Assembly (NCBI GenBank): GCA_941918925.1
Contig: OW799235.1
Span: forward strand, 18,546,701-18,610,700
Direction of reading: 5' to 3'
Length of the DNA: 64,000 nt
From: Phyto melanocephala
Lineage: Eukaryota; Arthropoda; Insecta; Diptera; Rhinophoridae
Part shown: positions 45,350-57,365 of the stretch, piece after piece
How positions within the stretch are numbered: the first letter of the stretch is position 1
Layout of the letters: every line of letters starts with the position of its first letter
The notes under the pieces: model-generated
The model's database searches: none
Seen by the model: only the letters and a program-made list of their open reading frames with translations
Told to the model about the DNA's origin: nothing
Made by a program: the position numbers and the translations under genes

Positions 45350-47525
45350 ACACACATTGCTTTACTCTGTTCCGTTATATACATATATTATATTTTACAT
45401 ATGTGTTAGTAGTTAATTTGTATGCCTATAACTTGTTAAATTTTAAAATAATGACTTCTGTTACTTCCTAAAGTTTGACTAAACTGAATAAAAAACATAC
45501 TAAAATAATTTTTCTTGGACTATTTGTGTAGGGTATAAAATAAATATTAAATAAGTAAATGAATTTTATTAAGAAAAATATTTTTTTTATTATTATTAAT
45601 GTTGTTTTTACTGTTGGCTTTTATTACTGTATTATTTTATGATGTTTTCTCTCCCGTTTGTTTATTTGATTATTGTTTTAAATAAACAAATGTTGTTGTT
45701 TTTCTCAAGCACTTGTTTCTTTTCTTTGTTATTTAATTATATTTTGCAAGCTTCAATATTTAATCAAGACATTCCTTAAATATTTCATAATAAAATACTT
45801 TAAAAATGGAAAGACACTTGAAATTAAATGAAAGACGTCATACAAGTTGCATTAAAATGTTTTTTAAGTGTTTGAAGGAGTGAAAAATTATTGATAGGTT
45901 TTTTCCTAGAACTTTAGAATTTAAAATATGGTTGTCAGGGAAATATTTAAATAAGAATATGAGTAATACAAATTTCCCTTTAAAATAAAGCAAACAAAGC
46001 TCTGGTTTTATGTGAAATATTAAATCTTTTGAAAACAAAATGTTGTGGTTGCGCTCTAATTCTGTTTTGATATTAAGACAAATTTGTACGCAAATTAAAA
46101 GAAAAAATTCTCACTTTTAACATTTGCTATTTATTATATTTTTTATTGTTAATTATCATATACTATTTAAATACCTGTTAATATTCCATTTGCTTTATGG
46201 CTAAATACCAAAAATATGAGTATGCTGCTCCAGAATATGATGTAATCCAAGTTAATTTTATGATTCATATTTAGTGGCTCTGGTTTGTCTGCTATTTGGG
46301 TCAATGATTAAAGCAAAAGGTGCTGACGCAGGCTTTTAAATAAATATATACCAGTTATATTTGAATAGATTAAGTAGTTCAAATGTATGCTAAAACTTTG
46401 AAAGTTATTCACAAATATTAAATATTTAGCACTTAATAAACACAATGATTAATAATATAAAAGAACTATTTATTATTTGCAGTTTGTAAGGAATTGGATT
46501 ATTTTTTTCAATTCACACTTTTTTAAAAAATAACTTGAAGGCAAATTTTTTTAATAAATTTTATTTTAATATATTTTATTTTAATATTTGATCTCACTTA
46601 AATAAAAAAAAAACACTTTAAAGCACAATAGTTTTTAAATTAAGATTTTAAAATTTCTCTGCAAAATGATGTAGTTGAGCTGCAAATAAAAAAAATAATA
46701 TTAATTTATTAATGTAAAATATTTATCCCCATATTGAAAAAATGTAAAATGAATTTGAATTGTATTTTCTTAATAATTTTTTCATACCAAATTTTGTTAA
46801 AATAAATTTTAAACACATTTTAGTTTTATATGAATATATGCCTTAAAATTTAAAATTATCTATTTGAGTCTATCTTTTGCTACTTTAACAACTGTCATTT
46901 ATAGTTTGGCATACAACATGATAACAATAAAAATCCTAAACACCATTTATATAATTTATATAATTTTTGAATGGTTTTCTTAAAAATTGGCTTAAGCATT
47001 AACATATGCTTTGAGAAAACCTTCGGCAGTACTGCATTTAAACAAATTATTTTAATGCGAGAAATTTAAAAATTAAAGATTTTATTGTCCGCTATTTTTT
47101 TGAATTTTTTACTGATATTTAATACCAACATTTGTGCAAATATATCTGATATTTTGACACCTTACACGAGTTAATAGGACTACCAGGAGTTTCGCTAATT
47201 TGATTTCCACATACACATAAGAAGTGAGCATTGCTAAATCGACACGAATTTAAATTAATATTGTAGAAATTTCGAACTTCGTTATACCGCTAGTCAATTA
47301 ATTGCAATTAAAAAGACTATATTGATATAAAATTCAGCATATGGGCATTGTACTCCTGAAAAGTGGAGTAATTTTTACAAAAGTAAGAGCAACTGAAACA
47401 AAATTAGATCTTTATGTTCCATTCAAAGGGTACTTTATTTAAAAAAAAATTAGTTATATTAGATTAACTGTTGTCTAAAACATCCAGAAAAATAAGAATA
47501 TATCGTACGTGACATAAAACAGAAG
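45350..47525. other. AT-rich spacer, no gene seen
   Basis: Long AT stretches with poly-A and poly-T runs. Frames (45838-46038 minus) are low-complexity. No transposon end recognised. Confidence 0.5.
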
Positions 47526-47527
47526 TG

Positions 47528-48326
47528 ATTTTGAGGTAGGGTTGCCATTTTTATTAAAAAAAAAGAGGACGCCAGCATAAAAACTGTAGGACATTTGCCC
47601 AAAAAAAGAGGACACATTTAAAATAAAATTAAATTTGATAAAATTTACGACGCCATTTTAAATACAAAAACAAAATTTGTTTTTACGAAAAAACTTTATT
47701 TACAAAAAAAACAAACTAAACATTCTAATTTAATGGTTGAAAATAAAAACAAAAAAACAAAAAAAAAAAACAACAAAAATTCATTGCATTCATTATCGAG
47801 AATGCACACTTTTATAATTTTTACATATATTTTTCAACACTTCCAATTTGAGCCAATATATTACCATCGCATCTCTTCAAATATTTGTAAAACTCTAGGC
47901 AATTCATATCAAAATTATATACCTTTACTATATTTTTTTTCAAGACTTTCTTCTATATCTGGAAAACAAACTTTATAAAAAACACACAGCTGACAAGAGG
48001 ACCTCTTTGCCGAACTTTTTTAAAATAAAAGATAAGTTAAAATAGGATAAATAGCGACAATTAAGGATAATAAAACTAATTTTGTACAAAGAGAAGTTTT
48101 AAAATTCTACTTTTTTAAAACTAATTGTACGAGCACCTAAATTTTTTTTTATACATTTTGTGACCTGTGATTTAAAGTTTAAATGTAAGAAAAAAAACTT
48201 CAGAAACGGTGCAAAAAGCCGGACAACCCCGGGCATTTGCTAAAAAAGAAGTAGGACTGCCCCGTATGCCCTAAAAAAGAGGACGGTGTCCGGGGAAAAG
48301 AGGACGGATGGCAACCCTATTTTGAG
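47528..48326. mobile_element. hAT-like non-autonomous element with 8-bp TSD
   Basis: The 8-mer ATTTTGAG lies immediately outside both ends (47528-47535 and 48319-48326), a perfect 8-bp duplication as made by hAT transposases. Inside, AGGGTTGCCAT at the left is matched by ATGGCAACCCT at the right. The motif AAAAAGAGGAC recurs near 47567, 47610, 48273 and 48293 on the plus strand. The interior (about 780 bp in all) is AT-rich; the 81-codon frame 47733-47978 is Lys/Asn-rich and not a transposase. The intact duplication indicates a comparatively young insertion. Confidence 0.8.
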
Positions 48327-48329
48327 AGA

Positions 48330-49005
48330 AATATGAAAAATATGGAAATATGAAAAAATCTGCGAATCTTGGGAGGTATTTTTTCTTTTTTTTAATTTTT
48401 TTACAATAAACCAAATATTTTTCATTTTCTATACATCACACCTTATTGAGAACAATCTTTAAATGATTTTTTAATATATTAAATTTAATATCGTTCGTGA
48501 CAGATTTTTCTCTAATAGTATTCTTAGGCAATCAAATATATATTGTGTTAAGAAAAAAAGTTAAATTCTAAATTTGGTGCTCTTGCGACTGTTCAAATAC
48601 GAATGACGGAGACAAATAATATTTCCGCACTACGTACGTGACATCAAAATAACATCCAAGAGAAATCAAAAAAAAAATACCGCTAATTGGACTCTATATT
48701 TTCTTTTTTCTTATAGATCTTGTTAATTGTTGTTGTTACCTTAATTTTAAAGCATAAATATTTACAATTACAATTTATGTTTTCAATTTAGTCGCTAAAA
48801 AAATACTTGATTGCAATTCTTTAAAATCGGTCAAAGGGATAATCAGATTAAACTCTTATTATTGCTCTTAGAATAATTAAATAAGCTCTTAATACCTGCG
48901 CATAGTAAAATCTGAGTGTTTTTTTTTTATCAATAAACTTATATTGAAAGACTTTCAAGAGTTTTTATTTTTACAGTCGTGGTTGACATATTCATGGAAA
49001 TGTCC
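48330..49005. other. AT-rich spacer, no gene seen
   Basis: Nothing supported in this stretch. Confidence 0.45.
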
Positions 49006-49009
49006 GTAT

Positions 49010-49174
49010 GTGACCTTTTCCAAGAAAAGTGTGTCGAAAAACGGGTTTGGACTTAAGAGTGGATTCTAGTACCTTAAAGGGTGTATAATAAGATGAAATG
49101 AGTTAGATTACTGATAAAAATTTATTTACCCCAGAAAAACTTTGTAACGTCGGTCATTGGTTGCGGCTTAAGAA
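49010..49174. mobile_element. Partial copy of the 22.2-kb inverted-repeat element
   Basis: TGTGTCGAAAAACGGGTTTG, GACTTAAGAGTGGATTCT, AAGATGAAATGAGTTAGATT and GTCGGTCATTGGTTGCGGCT match the complement of 22440-22615 in order, with small differences. The terminal GGGACCTAG of the intact end is missing, and similarity stops at about 49174, so roughly one third to one half of the element remains. Confidence 0.75.
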
Positions 49175-49179
49175 TCAAT

Positions 49180-50840
49180 TTAAATTTAAATTTATTACAG
49201 CCATTGTCAATAAAACTTATCTTATTCTAGTTTTTTGACAATTTGTAAATAATGTTTTTTTAATATTTTTAAACTTTAAATATAAATATAACCAACCTAC
49301 TGCCACTAATATTACTATTATTACTCCTGTTTTCTATTGTTGTTGTCTCTTTACACAAATGAAAGTGGCAGTGTTTTGTTTGAAATTTATACTAATTAAT
49401 TGCTTGTTTTAACAATTATTTAAAATTAACAAAAAAAGTGATAGGCCATAATTAATTTATTATTAATTACAATCATTAATGAAATTTATAATAATTATTT
49501 TTTTATTATTTTTTTAATAAGTTTTTTTCTCTTGCTTTACTAACCTGAGTAAACTTTTGTAAACAGTTTTTTTTTACTTTTGTTTTTATTACTGTTTTTT
49601 AGAGTTTTTTGTTAACAGCATTACATATACATATTATATTTGTATTTGATATAATATATTGTAATTAATGAATTAAAATTTTTTTCGCCACTTTTATTCT
49701 AATATTTGTTTAATTTATTTTACCTCTATTTTCAATTTTTGCTTGTGACACTATTATATTTTTTTTTTTCGTCTATTAAGATTAATGTTAATTACATTTG
49801 CAAAATTTTTATTATGAATTCTGGTATATTTTTTTTAAATTTTATTTAGCTAAAGTGTTTGTAATTAATTTAAAATCGTGTTAAACCAATTTATTTTAAC
49901 CAAAGTATTAATGAGAGACAATTATTTATTTTTATATCATTTATCTTTGCAATTTATTATTTTAGTTTTTTTGTGTTAGGCTGCTTTTAACGTTATAGTA
50001 AATTTGCACTTTTTGTTGTAATTTTATTGTAATAAACCAATGAATGAGATCCTGTAAATAGACAATAGATAAAAGAAATCAATTAATAAAATTTTTAAAA
50101 TAACAAGAATTTCTAACAATTAATGAAGTGCTAAGTTGATTTGTGTTAATAATATTAATAATGCTAAAGCGTTGCTCTGAGAAGGGAATACACACCCTTT
50201 TAAAAAAAATTAAATTTTTAAATACATGCAATTATATCTTGTATGATATTGTGTACTAAACTAAAGACTTATGCAAAAACCAACATTTGTAACATTTGCG
50301 TTTTGTAAAAAAAATATTTATTTAAATTTTAATTTCTTTGTCTTGATACAACTTTAAATGATTTCCTACTTTATAATCTCCGTTATTAAAAATCGATTAT
50401 GGAAAAAGTATTGCCTTATTGTTATTTTAATATTCATATTTTTGTGCTGTCAACATAATAAAATTTAAAAACGCGCATATCAATGGAAATGATGTTGACG
50501 AAAAGATAAATTAAACATACATACAATATTGTTTATAATTCATAAAAATATTAATATAAAATAGTATATAAATAACAATCGTACACACTCCCACATTAAA
50601 AAAACACGAACATAAAAATCAGAAAAAAAAATTTCAAACATTAATTTGTTTAATAGACAACATAAATTATTTAGCAAAAAAATAAACCAGCGAACAATCT
50701 TTTTTTTTTAGGCGAATTTCTTTTTTATAAAAACGTTTGATTAATGAATTTTTTTTCCTATAGAAAATTTCTAAAAAAAATTCATACATAAAAATGAATA
50801 TTATAAATTATTTTATAAATTTTTTTTTATAGAAATTAAA
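49180..50840. other. AT-rich spacer, no gene seen
   Basis: Extreme AT content with TTTTTT and AAAAAA runs and no coding frame. The composition grades into the array that follows. Confidence 0.5.
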
Positions 50841-53800
50841 ATTTTTTTTTTTTTTTGTTAAAAATTTTTCACAATTTTTTGAAATTTTTTTTTTTTTGTT
50901 AAAAATTTTTCACAAATTTCTATTAATAATTTTTTTTTGTATAAGAATATGTTTTGTAGGTAAATATCTTTTAAGAGAAAACTTCATGTTATAAATATTT
51001 TATTAAAAAAATTCTTCTTTCTATGGAAATATAATAATTTTTTTGGACAGTTTTGATAAATTTTCATTCTATATAAAAATCTTGATCCTTTAATAAAAAT
51101 GTTTGATAAGTTTTTTTTAAGGAAATTTTTGTTAATTTTTTAATAGAAAATCTTTAGTAAATTGTTTATAATATTTTGTTATAAATGTTCGTTCTATAGA
51201 AAAGATTTATTTATTCTTTTTCCATAAATTTTCTTTTTAAATTTTCTTTGTATGAAAATTTTGTTCAATTTGGTTTCTGTGTGGAAAATCTAAATAATTT
51301 TGAAACAAATTTTTACATAAATTTTATTTAGAAAAATTTTCCTATAGAAAATTAGTCTAAAATTATTTTCTTTTTTTGATTATGTAAAAATTCTTGACAA
51401 TTTTTTTCTAGTAAAAATATCAATATTCCTTTCTAAGAAACATTCGAAGAATTATTTTGCTAAAAGGTATTTGGTAAAATTTCTTCCATAGAAAATTTAG
51501 AAAATTTCTTCCTACATAAGATTTTCAACTAATATTCCAGCTATAGAAAATTTCCGGCAAATCTTCTTTCTATAGAAAGTTATTGAGAATTTTTTTTTCT
51601 ACAGAAAATTTTTAACAAATTTTCTTTCTATTGAAAAATGTTTACAAATTTTCTATAAATAGAAAAACTTTGACAAATTTTGGACAAATGTTTTTTCTAC
51701 TGAAAACTTTTCACAAATTTTCTTTTTATAGAAACTTTTTTTCAAATTTTTTTTAATAGAAAATCTTTAACAAATTTTCGACAAATGTTTTTTCTATAAA
51801 AAATTTTTTTAAAATTTTCTTTCAATAGAAAATTTTTGACAAATTTTTTTCTCTAAAAAGTTGTCGACAAATTTTCATTCTATAAAAAAGTTTTGACAAA
51901 TTTACTTAAAAAATTTTTTTTTTGGCAATTTCTTTCGATTCTATAGCAAATTTTTGATAATATTTTTTAATGGAAAATGTTTCACAATTTTTTGAAATTT
52001 TTTTTTTTGTTAAAAATTTTTCACAAATTTCTATTAATAATTTTTTTTTGTATAAGAATATGTTTTGTAGGTAAATATCTTTTAAGAGAAAATTTAATTT
52101 TAAAAATATTTTATTAAAAAAAATTCTTCTTTCTATGGAAATATAATAATTTTTTTGACAGTTTTGATAAATTTTCATTCTATAGACAAATCTTAGTCCT
52201 TTAATAAAAATGTTTGATTAGTTTTTTTTAAAGGAAATTTTTGCTAATTTTTTAATAGAAATTTTTGGTTAATTGTTTATAATATTTTGTTATAAATTTT
52301 CTTTGTATAGAAAAGATTTATTTATTCTGTTTCCATAAATTTTTTTTTGCAATTTTCTTTTTATGAAAATTTTGTTCAATTTGGTTTCTGTGTGGAAAAT
52401 CTAAATAATTTCTGAAACAAATTTTTAACATAAATTTTATTTAGAAAAATTTTCCTATAAAAAATTAGTCTAAAATTATTTTCTTTTTTTGATTATGTAA
52501 AAATTCTTGAAAATTTTTTGTCTAGTAAAAATATCAATATTCCTTTCTAAGAAACATTTGAAGAATTATTTTGCTAAAAGTATTTGGTAAAATTTTTTCC
52601 ATAGAAAATTTAGAAAATTTCTTCCTACATAAGATTTTCAACCAATATTCCAGCTATAGAAAATTTTCGGCAAATCTTCTTTCTATAGAAAGTTATTGAG
52701 AATTTTTTTTTCTACAGAAAATTTTTAAAAAATTTTCTTTCTATAGAAAAATGTTTACAAATTTTCTATAAATAGAAAATCTTTGACAAATTTTGGACAA
52801 ATGTTTTTTCTACTGAAAGCTTTTCACAAGTTTTCTTTTTATAGAAACTTTTTTTCAAATTTTTTTTGAATACAAAATCTTTGACAAATTTTCGACAAAT
52901 GTTTTTTCTATAGAAAATTTTTTTAAAATTTTCTTTCAATAGAAAATTTTTAACAAATTTTTGTCTTTAAAAAGTTGTTGACAAATTTTTTTTCTATAGA
53001 AAATTTTTGACAAATTTACTTAAACATTTTTTTGGCAATTTGTTTTTTGAAAAATTTTTTTAATAAAAATTTTTCATAATTTTTTAATAAAAAAAATTGT
53101 TTTAAAATTTTGATTCTATAGCAAATTTTTGATAATTTTTTTTTTGGAAAATTTTTGACAAATCTACTTTCTATAAAAAAATTGTGGCAATTTTTTTTTC
53201 AATAAATGTTGTGAACATTTTTTAATAAAAATTTATGACAATTATTTTTCAATAGAAAACTTTTGACATAATTTGTTTCCATAGCAAATTTTTGATAAAT
53301 TTTCTTTCAATAGAAAATTTTTAACAAATTTTTTTTTCTAAAAGGTTGTCGACAATTTTTTTTTCTATAGAAAATTTTTGACAAATTTGCTTAAACATTT
53401 TTGTTTGTTTTTTGAAAAAATTTTTAATAAAAATTTTTGATAATTTTTTTAATAAAAATTTTTGATAATTTTTTTAATAAAAATTTTTGATAATTTTTTT
53501 AATAAAAAAAATTTTTTAAATATTGATTTTAAAGCAAATTTTTGATAATTTTTTTTTACGGAAAATTTTTGACTACTTTCTATAAAATTTTTTGACAAAT
53601 CTACTTTCTATAAAATTTTTTGACAAATTTACTTTATAAAAAAAATTTTTGGCATTTTTTTTTTAATAAATGTTTTAGAAATTTTTTTTAATAAAAATTT
53701 ATGACAATGTTTTTTAATATAAAACTTACGACATATTTTGGTTTCCACAACAAATTTTTGACAAATTTTCTTTCAATGGAAAATTTTTTGACAAATATAC

Positions 53801-54035
53801 TTCTTATAAAAAATTTGTGACAAATTTGTTTTTTATAAAAATTTTTTAAATAAAATGTTTTTGACAATTTTTATTAATATTAATGTTAAGCAAATTTTAT
53901 TTCTATAGAATTTTTTTAAACTAATTTTCTTTGAATACAAAATTTTTAAGAATTTTTATTCATAATTTTTCTTTCTAAAGAAAATATTTGACATATTTTC
54001 GACAAATGTTTTTCCTATAGAAAATTTTTGTTTTT
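50820..54035. repeat. Short-period AT array with CTATAGAAAATTTTTGACAAA units
   Basis: For more than 3 kb the sequence is made of diverged units of about 30 bp. The typical unit is TTTCTATAGAAAATTTTTGA followed by CAAATT; it contains the palindrome TTTCTATAGAAA. Spacing between successive CTATAG cores near 51540-51600 is about 32 bases. Variants change the core to CTACAG, CTATTG or CAATAG. A local run at 53420-53510 repeats AATAAAAATTTTTGATAATT four times at about 25 bases. The few open frames (51906-52178) are products of the repetition. It behaves like a degenerate satellite or minisatellite. Confidence 0.85.
50868..53150. repeat. Higher-order duplication, about 1.11-kb period
   Basis: TTCACAATTTTTTGAAATTT at 50868 recurs at 51981, TAAGAATATGTTTTGTAGG at 50942 recurs at 52053, and ATAAGATTTTCAACTAATAT near 51517 recurs near 52630, all about 1,111-1,113 bases apart and in the same order with small differences. 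So roughly 1.1 kb of the short-unit array was duplicated as a block. A segment of about 100 bases, TTTCAATAGAAAATTTTTAAC to ACTTAAACATTTTT, occurs a third time near 53300-53405. Confidence 0.85.
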
Positions 54036-54039
54036 TTCT

Positions 54040-55275
54040 GAATTTGAAATTTCCATTAACTTCCCTACATTTTACACACAGCAATGCTCTCTTGGTTGCC
54101 TTTAAAATCTCTGCGGTGTATCATTTCTACTTCAAAAATCTTTTACAAAACTTTCTTTTCCAAAAAAAAGTGACATGATTATTAATTAAAAAAAATTGTT
54201 TTTTTTTTTTATTTTCTACTTCTTTTAATCTAAATAAGGCGTAATTTATAGTGTTAATTTATTAAGCAAATAGAAGGCGGAAAACAAGTCGATTCTGTAA
54301 ATATTTTTTTATTTAAAAAAAAAAAAAATAAATCATAAAAACAAATTTTAGGTGTTATCAATAAAAAAAATCGAAGGGTAAAGAGAAATCTGAACAGAAA
54401 ATAAAACGCAATTGATTTTGCTAATTTATAAAAATATAAAAAATCCAGTAAAAGTTTTAAATAATGGATAAAAATATTTTTGCTAATAAAAACCTACAAA
54501 GAAAAGGGATTTTAAAATAAACACAAATTTGTTGAGGAGTAAAATTTTTGTTTTTTATTGACTGTGTTTATTAACGGTGTGTTGCCAAATTATAAGAAAG
54601 CGTAGAATAAATATTGAATTGAAAGTTCCTTCAACTTGCGTAATTTCAGCGGAATTTATTTATTTTGAAAAGTAAACCAGAGTTAGAGGTGGTAATATAA
54701 TTCGCACATTAATGCAATTGGTGTTTGTTAAATATATATTTGTTTGACATGTCAGTAATATTTAGCGAAATAAATTCCTCAGTTTAATTCAGACGTGTTA
54801 ACATGTGTTGTCATAAAAATGTTTAAAAAATATGTTGTTATAACAAACTCTCTCGGAAAATGAGACACATTATAGTTGCAATATATTGAAAAGTGTTTGA
54901 TAATAATGTGGAGTCTAGTCTAGAGCTCCGAGAAAGGAGAATCGAATAATTGTTTTCTCAAATGTACAAAATTACCACAAACTACCCCGAAAAAAACTAG
55001 GTAATAACTTGCTCTTACTGAACTACTATAATTTTCATTTGCACTTACATATCGTCTGCCTTACTAAGAAGTGTCTTAGTAATGAGTTGAGTTATAAGGT
55101 GATACATAAGTAATAATTTTTCAGACATTTGTTTAGATACATACAATTTCTTGTTGCGAAACTTGTTATAATCTATTCAAATACATAATTTTTTTATAAT
55201 TCCCATTTAGTTTAACACGCTTAGAGTATAAGTAAAAATGTTTTTGACAATATCGGCAAGCAGTTCATTACCAAA
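54040..55275. other. AT-rich spacer, no gene seen
   Basis: Nothing supported. The boundary with the array is abrupt at about 54040, where CATTAACTTCCCTACATTTT begins ordinary sequence. Confidence 0.45.
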
Positions 55276-55278
55276 GTG

Positions 55279-56175
55279 ATGACTTACATTATAACGCGTG
55301 ATCCATTTTGAGGTTCCCTACTTTTTTAAAGAAAAAAGCACAGAAAATTCAAATTTCATGGGGAATGTTTATTATCATTTGAAGGAAAATTCTTTGGCAT
55401 TTATTTTTTTAAGATTATGTCTATCAAATATTAGCCGTTGCTACGTCGCAGATGGTCCATCCCTTGAGTCCAATTTTCGATGACTCGTTCGAGCATTTCG
55501 ACTGGTAACTCGCGAATGACACGCTTGATGTTTCCTCCAAGGCCTGAATCGAAGCGGGTTTGTCTGCATAAGCTTTAGACTCTACATGCCCCACAGGAAA
55601 AACTCGAATGGTGTGATATCACATGACCTTGGTGGCTAATCGACCGGTCCAAAACGTGAAGTTATGAGCTCACCGAAGTGTTCTCTCAATAAATCCATTG
55701 ATTGATGAGATGTGTGGGAAGAGGCGCAGTCTTGCTGAAACCAAATGTCGCCAAGATCACGAGCTTCAATTTCAGGCATCAAATAGTCGGTTATCATAGA
55801 ATGATAACGGTCGCCATTGACGGTTACGTTCGCATTGGCATTATTTTTAAAGAAATATATAATTTTTAAAGAAATATGGACAGATGATTCCAACGGCATA
55901 CAGCGTGTTGGACGTGGTATATTCGGTCGGATATTATCCAATAATGAATGCTTAAAATGAGTGATGGTGTTGCGAATATTACGCTCAGTAGGCCGATTCT
56001 ATTGACCATAAATTGAGCGAAGTGGACGAAACACATTCCTTAGAGAACGTGAATTTTCGTAATAAAGTTGAACGATTTGTAAACGTTGTTCAGGCGTAAG
56101 TGTTTCCGTTATAAAATTCCAAACAATACTAAACAAAACTAACATGGCAGCATGACACGACTCACACGTGATCTT
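55279..56175 (-). mobile_element. Internally deleted mariner (DD41D group)
   Basis: The low-coordinate end begins near CGCGTGATCCATTTTGAGGT at 55294 and the other end lies past the transposase start, near ACACGTGATCTTTTAAAAAA at 56165. The GTGATC core is present at both ends, but the inverted repeat is not cleanly resolved. At about 0.9 kb it is shorter than a complete element because the middle of the transposase is gone. Confidence 0.7.
55401..56145 (-). pseudogene. Mariner transposase with internal deletion, DD41 spacing kept
   Basis: The start MLVLFSIVWNF leads into the N-terminal helix-turn-helix (LTPEQRLQIVQLYYENSRSL, then RPLRSIYGQ, a stop, NRPTERNI). After LLDNIRPN the sequence jumps to the segment before VTVNGDRYHSMITDYLMPEI, so about 150 residues, including the first catalytic Asp, are deleted. 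Then come IWFQQDCASSHTSHQSMDLL, a stop, and PPRSCDITPFEFFLWG: the second Asp is intact, the third reads Glu, and 41 residues still separate them. Two later frame changes lead to AYADKPASIQALEE, RELPVEMLERVIENWTQGMD and a broken C-terminus ending at 55401. The 18-base phrase TTTTTAAAGAAATAT is duplicated near 55845-55880. Confidence 0.85.
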
Positions 56176-56374
56176 TTAAAAAAAGGCTATTAAACAAGTA
56201 TCTTTAGTTGAGTCGCTCAGTATTATCATTGATTTTTAAGTTTCTAATTAACGTATTAAAGAATAATCTAACCGAATTTTTTCCTTAGAAGAATCGAACG
56301 ACTTTTGTAAGCCCATATTATTGATAGATTATTTGTTTATTAAAATCAAGTACTTATTTATTGCTATAAAAAAA

Positions 56375-56490
56375 GTCGCTATTTATAAGCGATCGTAATA
56401 AGTACTTTACGAGTCCCTATTTGTAAGCGAGGGTGGTAAGTACGTATTTAAGTCCCTATTTGTACGCGTGCATGGCTAGTACTTGCCTCC
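56375..56490. repeat. Three-copy tandem repeat, 38-39-bp period
   Basis: GTCGCTATTTATAAGCG at 56375, GTCCCTATTTGTAAGCG at 56413 and GTCCCTATTTGTACGCG at 56452 each lead to a (A/G)TAAGTAC or TAGTAC ending. The copies are diverged but evenly spaced. Confidence 0.7.
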
Positions 56491-56530
56491 AATAATATCG
56501 CCGTGTTAATATAATGGGTTCAGATGACAA

Positions 56531-56828
56531 ATTATAAGTAGTGAAGCACTTTCTTTTTACACATTAAACTGGGGTGATGATATGCAAACCCAAAAAACCA
56601 CTGTATGAATACAGATTGACAAAAAGATAAGATATCTAGAAGTAGTACTAGAGAGAAAAAGTACTATAGAGAAGTAGTATTATAAGTAGTGAAGAACTTT
56701 CTTTTTACACATTAAACTGGGGTGATGAGATGCAAACCCAAAAAACCACTGTATGAATACAGATTGACGAAAAGATAAGATATCTAGAAGTAGTACTAGA
56801 GAGAAAAAGTACTATAGAGAAGTAGTAC
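56531..56828. repeat. Two-copy tandem duplication, 148-bp period
   Basis: ATTATAAGTAGTGAAG starts copies at 56531 and 56679. Across 148 bases they differ at only about three sites (for example GAAGCACTT against GAAGAACTT, TGATATG against TGAGATG, GACAAAA against GACGAAA). Within each copy, AGTAGTACTAGAGA-type phrases repeat again. This is among the youngest events visible in the window. Confidence 0.9.
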
Positions 56829-56849
56829 TAGAGAAAAGTTGTACTAGAA

Positions 56850-57364
56850 GCCATTTTGGAAGGACCCATTAAAATTAGAGTAAAAACAGGTTAAAGAATA
56901 TGAGCCTTTTGTAGAATAGCGGTAGGCTCAAAGTTAAGAATAAGCCGGAAAATGACTATACACGAACTTAACGAATGCCTCTGTTGCATAGTGAAGAAGG
57001 TTTAGCCTTTTCATAAAATGCAGTCATGCATTATTGACTACGGTGTAATAAAAAACACAACGAAATGAGAGTAAACTATCAATATCACCGATCGAGACAC
57101 AGATGTTATGATGAAGCAGTTTTAGCTGCTATTAGATTGATGGCTATGGGCGGAAAAATAGATAGAGAACATGTAAACAGATATAAAATCATATGTGTAT
57201 AAAACCTTGGGATGGGAAAAATGAAATGTAACAATATTCCAAAAAGATATCGCGACATTACTTGGGGAAAGAAAATAAAGTTATTAGATTAAGGACTACC
57301 ATGAGTACAGTTGGATAAAAAATTCGTAATTAAACTGAAATCGTCCTCTATAATAAACAGTTCA
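56850..57364 (+). other. GC-balanced stretch with a 45-codon frame
   Basis: At 57066-57203 an ATG-started frame reads MRVNYQYHRSRHRCYDEAVL, then AAIRLMAMGGKIDREHVNRY. The DEAVLAAIRL...GGKI part is vaguely like the first helices of a pipsqueak-type DNA-binding domain, but the similarity is weak. No other part of a transposase can be seen. The remaining sequence is unidentified. Confidence 0.25.
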
Positions 57365-57365
57365 A

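Noticed and set aside
44943..45355. 63- and 92-codon frames on opposite strands
   Set aside because: Both cover the irregular tandem repeat at 44690-45345, and neither resembles a known protein.
51906..52178. 90-codon Lys/Ile/Phe-rich minus-strand frame
   Set aside because: It lies within the AT short-period array and is a by-product of the repeat period.
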